Assembly: GCA_040414495.1 (NCBI GenBank)
Contig: JBEDUI010000054.1
Location: forward strand, 28,764 to 92,763
Length of the DNA: 64,000 bases
Reading direction: 5' to 3'
Source of the DNA: DATAVB01 sp040414495
GTDB lineage: Bacteria > Actinomycetota > Actinomycetes > Mycobacteriales > QHCD01
Program-made: the position numbers and the translations under genes
Shown: piece after piece, positions 60,441 through 64,000 of the stretch
Numbering within the stretch: position 1 is the first letter of the stretch
How the letters are laid out: every line of letters starts with the position of its first letter
Notes under the pieces: model-generated
Databases searched by the model: none
The model's input: the letters and a program-made list of their open reading frames with translations, nothing else
What the model was told of the DNA's origin: nothing

Positions 60441-61376
60441 ATGTCCGACCTGTCATCAGTTGCCCAGCCCGTGGCCGGATACGGCACCGAGTCCTACCAC
60501 CTTTCGGCCCAAGAGGTGGAGTTTTTCGACCGCAACGGTTACCTGATCCTGCGAAATCGCATCCCCGAACCGCTGCTGCGCCGGTTGCAGGTCGCAACGG
60601 CGGACATGATAGCCACCGGCGAGGCCTTGCCCGCGGATTCCGATTCGACGGATTTCCGTTTCGCTAACCGGACCACCGGACGCACGATGTTCCGGGTCGA
60701 CTATCTGCACGACAAGGGTTGGCCGCCGACCCTGGAGCTGCTGGGCGCTCCGGCGATGCTCGGCATCGCCGAAAGCCTGATCGGCCCCAATTTCGTGCCG
60801 ACGTACGAATCGCTGGTGTTCAAACAAAAGGGCGACGGGGCGGCGATCGAGTGGCATCAGGACGCCGTACATCCGCGCAACTCCCGCATCTTCAACGTCG
60901 ACGTTTATCTGGATCCGTCCCGTACCGGCGAAGGCGCCCTGCGGGTCGTGCCCGGCTCGCAGGAGGCGCGGCCGGATATCTGCGATCTACGCGACGAGCA
61001 CGGTTGGGAACCGCCGGGAGTCCTGTCCGTCGAGATGGAACCGGGTGATGTGCTGGTGCACGACGTGATGTTGGTGCACGGCTCGGAGGCGGTGACCGGG
61101 AACCGGTTGCGGCGCACGATCTACTACGAATTCCGCGGCGCCGAGCAGATTCTGAGCGAGGGGCCGTGGGACGAGGCCTGGGTGGCGAGTCGGTTGCGGC
61201 TGCTGCCGCTGGCCCGGGAGGCCTATGCGCAGGCAAATCCGGGTGCGCCGGAATTCGACTGGCAGCTGGCCGATGAGTTTCGGCCGGCGCCGGGCGATAC
61301 GGCGCTGCGGGTGCCGCACCTGGCCCACAGCCCGGGCAATTACTGCAGCGCCGGCAGCGTTAGCTCGCTGTCATGA
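60441..61376 (+). CDS. PhyH-family Fe(II)/2-oxoglutarate dioxygenase (1 of 3)
   Basis: 311 residues with a double-stranded beta-helix fold. The iron facial triad is H-x-D in IEWHQDAVHPRNSRIF and a distal histidine in VLVHDVMLVHGSEAVTGNRL, with the 2-oxoglutarate-binding arginine just after (RLRRTIYYEF). It hydroxylates an unidentified substrate. First of three tandem PhyH genes; the stop overlaps the next start by ATGA. Confidence 0.9.
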   Translation: MSDLSSVAQPVAGYGTESYHLSAQEVEFFDRNGYLILRNRIPEPLLRRLQVATADMIATGEALPADSDSTDFRFANRTTGRTMFRVDYLHDKGWPPTLELLGAPAMLGIAESLIGPNFVPTYESLVFKQKGDGAAIEWHQDAVHPRNSRIFNVDVYLDPSRTGEGALRVVPGSQEARPDICDLRDEHGWEPPGVLSVEMEPGDVLVHDVMLVHGSEAVTGNRLRRTIYYEFRGAEQILSEGPWDEAWVASRLRLLPLAREAYAQANPGAPEFDWQLADEFRPAPGDTALRVPHLAHSPGNYCSAGSVSSLS

Positions 61377-62188
61377 CCGCACCGCTGTCCGTACACTGTG
61401 GACCGGCCGAGCGAGCGAGCTTTCTGGATCAGGGCTATCTGGTCCTGCGTGGACTGATCGGCGCCGACGAGGTACGAGATCTGCTGGCCGAATTCATGGC
61501 GCTGCACGAATCGGCGCCAATTCCCGGATTTCACGAGCCGGTGCCGGCCGATGAGGCCGGCGGTGACATGCTCAAGATCTATCCGCGGATCATCAACCCG
61601 CATCTGATCAATGAGCTGGCGCGGCGCTATCTGCTTGATGCCAGATTCGGCGCCGTGGTGGGGGAGTTGCTCGGCGAGGAGCCGCTGGCGGCACAGAGCA
61701 TGTTCTATTTCAAGCCGCCGGGCGCGCGCGGCCAGGCATTGCACCAGGACAATTTCTATCTACGGGTTGAGCCGGGTACCTGCGTCGCGGCCTGGATGGC
61801 GTGCGATCGGGTGGATTCGGAGAACGGCGGTTTGCAGGTCGTTCCGGGGACGCACCGGATGGACCTGTTCTGTCCGGAGCCGGCCGATTCCGCGACCTCG
61901 TTCACGACCGAATACGTACCACCGCCGCCCGGTCTGCGGGCGGTCCCGGTGGAACTCGACCCGGGCGACGTGTTGTTCTTCAACGGCAGCTTGATTCACG
62001 GCTCGCCGCCGAACACCTCGACCGACCGGTTCCGCCGCTCGTTCATCTGCCATTACGTGGGACGGTCGACCCAGCGGCTCTCGCGGTGGTATCGCGAACC
62101 GCTCACCATGTCCGGCGAGTTGGTGGAACTGCCACACAACAGCTGGGGCGGGCCGTGTGGCACCGAGGACGATCCCGGTCCACATTAA
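61373..62188 (+). CDS. PhyH-family Fe(II)/2-oxoglutarate dioxygenase (2 of 3)
   Basis: 271 residues. Triad H-x-D in GQALHQDNFYLRVEPGTCVA and the distal histidine in LFFNGSLIHGSPPNTSTDRF, followed by RRSFICHYV with the co-substrate arginine. MFYFKPPGARGQ is typical of phytanoyl-CoA-dioxygenase-like hydroxylases of small molecules. Coupled by ATGA to copy 1. Confidence 0.92.
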   Translation: MTAPLSVHCGPAERASFLDQGYLVLRGLIGADEVRDLLAEFMALHESAPIPGFHEPVPADEAGGDMLKIYPRIINPHLINELARRYLLDARFGAVVGELLGEEPLAAQSMFYFKPPGARGQALHQDNFYLRVEPGTCVAAWMACDRVDSENGGLQVVPGTHRMDLFCPEPADSATSFTTEYVPPPPGLRAVPVELDPGDVLFFNGSLIHGSPPNTSTDRFRRSFICHYVGRSTQRLSRWYREPLTMSGELVELPHNSWGGPCGTEDDPGPH

Positions 62189-62218
62189 ACAGTCCACAAT
62201 GACCAATCGGGAATCGCC

Positions 62219-63133
62219 ATGACATCGGTATTTCCTACCGCACCGAGCGCGGCCGGCCGACCGCTGGACACGGCCGCCACGGCGTTCGGCGAATTGCACC
62301 GGAGCGCGGCCGATGAACCGGGCCTGGCGGAACGGCTCGCGGCCGACGGTTATCTGTTTCTGCCGGATTATCTGGATCGGACGCAGGTGCGGGCAGCGCG
62401 GCGCGAGCTGCTGGAACGGCTGGCTACGCTCGGCTGGCTGGCCGACGGTGCGAATCCGGATGACGCGGTGGTCGGCCCCGGCCCGCGTGAACCGTTCGAC
62501 ATGAACGAGCTGGCCAGCAGCTCGGCGGCGCTGCTGGATTTGTTGTACGGCTCGCGCATGCTCGATTTGTTTGAACAGATTTTCGCCGAGCCGGCCCGGC
62601 ACTTCGATTTCACCTGGCTGCGGGTGGTCGGACCGGGTTCGGGCACGCCACCGCACATGGACAACGTATTTATGAATCGCGGCTCGGCTCGGCTGCTCAC
62701 CGCCTGGACGCCGCTGGGCGATATTAGTACGACGCTCGGCGGCGTTTCGGTATTGGAAGGCTCGCACCGGCGGCAGGAGTTTCGGGATTACGCGAGCCGG
62801 GATGTCGACACGTACTGCGCGAATTCGTCGGATCCCGAGGAGCTGGCCAAGGCCACGAGTAACCGGCCGTGGAACGGTTGGCTCACCGAGGATCCGGTGC
62901 AATTACGGGCGCGATACGGATTGCGTTGGCTCACCACCGATTACCGCGTCGGCGACTTGTTGGTGTTCACCATGCACACGGCCCATCTCGGTCTGGACAA
63001 CAACACGACCGGGACGCTGCGGCTCTCGTCCGATTCCCGGTATCAGCCGGCGTCCGAACCGGCCGATCCGCGTTGGATCGGTCCGAATCCCAGCGCGCAC
63101 GGGCCGGCCAGCAAACGCGGCCTCATCTGCTGA
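62219..63133 (+). CDS. PhyH-family Fe(II)/2-oxoglutarate dioxygenase (3 of 3)
   Basis: 304 residues. Triad HMD in TPPHMDNVFMNRGSARLLTA and the distal histidine in LVFTMHTAHLGLDNNTTGTL, with the arginine in TLRLSSDSRYQPAS. More diverged from the other two and with an extra N-terminal stretch (about 1-40). It lies 30 nt after copy 2. Three different PhyH enzymes in a row suggest successive oxidations of one substrate or demethylation-type breakdown. Confidence 0.88.
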   Translation: MTSVFPTAPSAAGRPLDTAATAFGELHRSAADEPGLAERLAADGYLFLPDYLDRTQVRAARRELLERLATLGWLADGANPDDAVVGPGPREPFDMNELASSSAALLDLLYGSRMLDLFEQIFAEPARHFDFTWLRVVGPGSGTPPHMDNVFMNRGSARLLTAWTPLGDISTTLGGVSVLEGSHRRQEFRDYASRDVDTYCANSSDPEELAKATSNRPWNGWLTEDPVQLRARYGLRWLTTDYRVGDLLVFTMHTAHLGLDNNTTGTLRLSSDSRYQPASEPADPRWIGPNPSAHGPASKRGLIC

Positions 63134-63413
63134 ACGATCGGCTGTCCTGTAAATCTTCGCCGTCTGGATGACCGCTGCACCCGCCAAAATCCACAGCACA
63201 GGCCTTAGTCTGCTTTCGTAAATTCTCGGCGTGCGGCGCGGCGCTTGATGACTAGCACGCTCCTCGCCAGCCGACGGCGCGCGTTCGTCGTCGCGGGACC
63301 GCTGGAATCGCTTATGTGGCGCGGATTGTGACGTGTCAGTGACTGGAAGTAATTCTTTTGTTCGGGTCGTTCTGGGGCCGGTTTTGTCGGTGGGTGGTTC
63401 TAGAGTTTTGGGT
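63134..63413. promoter_or_regulatory. Intergenic region with leaderless -10 box of the DUF222 gene
   Basis: 280 nt with no gene found. TAGAGT at 63401-63406 ends 7 nt before the ATG at 63414, the spacing expected of a leaderless actinobacterial transcript. No convincing -35 or terminator for the PhyH operon is seen. Confidence 0.5.
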
Positions 63414-64000
63414 ATGAGCAGTGCGACGCCTTTTGACTCGGGTCCGACGGAGGATTTCCTCGGGTTGATGGAGGCTGCCGCGGATCGGTTCGACAAGGCG
63501 GAGTTGTGGCGCTGGCGCGGTCCGAAGTTGGCCGATGCGATCGGAGCGGTACGAGCGGGTGGTGCGGCGGTTCGAATTTGGTCGGCTCCGGGTTGTGTCT
63601 GAGCGTGCGGTGCAAGATGTGGCTTGCCAGGAAGCTGGACTATCGACCGAGGCGTTTTTGCAGGCTCGGTTACGGCTCTCGCCCGGTGAGGCGAAGGCCC
63701 GGGTCCGGTCGGCCCAGGAATTAGTGGGTTCGGTCAGTATTTCGGGCGAGATGGTGGAGCCGGAATTGCCGGCCACCGCGGCCGTCGCCGCCGAAGGTGT
63801 CCTCTCGACGGAGCACGTACGAGTGATCGGCGAGGCGATCAAGCAATTCCCACCAGCGGTCGGTGCACAGGAGCGAGCCGTGGCCGAGGAATTCCTCGCC
63901 GAACAATCCCGAGACATGGACCCATCCCGCGTTCGCGTATTAGCGCGACGATTGCACGCCGTGCTCGATCCGACCGGCACCTTCGACGAGGACAAGCCGG
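63414..64000 (+). pseudogene. DUF222 (HNH endonuclease type) gene, frame-shifted and cut by window edge
   Basis: The first frame gives a DUF222-like N-terminus (MSSATPFDSGPTEDFLGLME, then ELWRWRGPKLADAI) and hits TGA at about 63601. The +1 frame from about 63541 continues with ERYERVVRRFEFGRLRVVSE and AQELVGSVSISGEM, the DUF222 core, open to the window end. A single-base change near 63540 explains the switch. The HNH nuclease domain, if present, lies outside. These 13E12-type elements are often multicopy and decayed in actinobacteria. Confidence 0.7.

Noticed and set aside
1..64000. CRISPR arrays, rRNA or tRNA genes, insertion sequences
   Set aside because: No regularly spaced repeats, no tRNA-like cloverleaf and no transposase frame were seen in the gaps I read.

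Overview
The window is GC-rich, densely coded DNA from an actinobacterium. Supporting signs are many GTG/TTG starts, ATGA stop/start overlaps, leaderless-looking promoters, GAF-ANTAR regulators, a PIG-L deacetylase of the mycothiol type, DUF222/HNH-type sequence and a large set of genes homologous to the mycobacterial DosR (dormancy) regulon. I cannot name the genus. All calls come from reading the sequence and translations; no database search was run.

Layout. (1) 0-7.7 kb: a minus-strand catabolic operon. It holds an LLM flavin monooxygenase, a lipoprotein-type binding protein, two sugar-type ABC permeases, a TIM-barrel PEP-hydrolase-family protein, an EthD-like protein, a Gfo/Idh/MocA oxidoreductase and a Tm-1-like (UPF0261) protein cut by the left edge. 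A TetR gene lies upstream, and near-identical 18-bp sites precede both the TetR gene and the LLM gene. (2) 7.8-22 kb: mixed housekeeping and accessory genes, including a degenerate alpha/beta hydrolase, DUF167, a 19-codon ORF with a strong hairpin, MerR/polysaccharide deacetylase, zwf, IlvD/Edd dehydratase, a frameshifted hydroxyacid dehydrogenase, DUF1206, two GAF-ANTAR proteins, DUF899, an ECF42-type sigma factor with its YCII partner, an SRPBCC remnant and a PIG-L deacetylase. (3) 22-30.4 kb: a MacB/FtsX-type ABC exporter, a P-type ATPase with Na,K-ATPase-like membrane motifs, and a TetR/quinone-reductase pair.

(4) 30.4-54.7 kb: the most striking part, a compact hypoxia/dormancy island. 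Two divergent five-gene operons leave one intergenic region at about 36.1-36.27 kb. Leftward go an Acg-like nitroreductase, an M50-CBS protease, a USP, a SulP transporter and DUF1918. Rightward go a USP, a class I aldolase, a flavodoxin, a GNAT/acyl-CoA ligase fusion and a second Acg-like protein. Further on are a USP/DUF1876 divergent pair, a phosphoribosyltransferase-hydrolase fusion divergent from a CBS-BON protein, FtsH with a long hibernation factor, and divergently a group 3b-type NAD(P)-linked [NiFe] hydrogenase operon. Intergenic regions carry GGGAC/GGACC-type palindromic sites resembling the DosR/DevR box. Neither DosR nor its sensor kinases are in the window.

(5) 54.75-55.0 kb: two 65-bp stem-loop repeats between convergent operons. 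(6) 55-63.1 kb: a sugar-type ABC importer, a GntR regulator (with an overlapping 16-codon upstream ORF), an AraC regulator and three consecutive PhyH-family Fe(II)/2-oxoglutarate dioxygenases, probably one uptake and oxidation unit. (7) Right edge: a DUF222/HNH-type gene that starts in the window, shows a +1 frame jump and is cut by the boundary.
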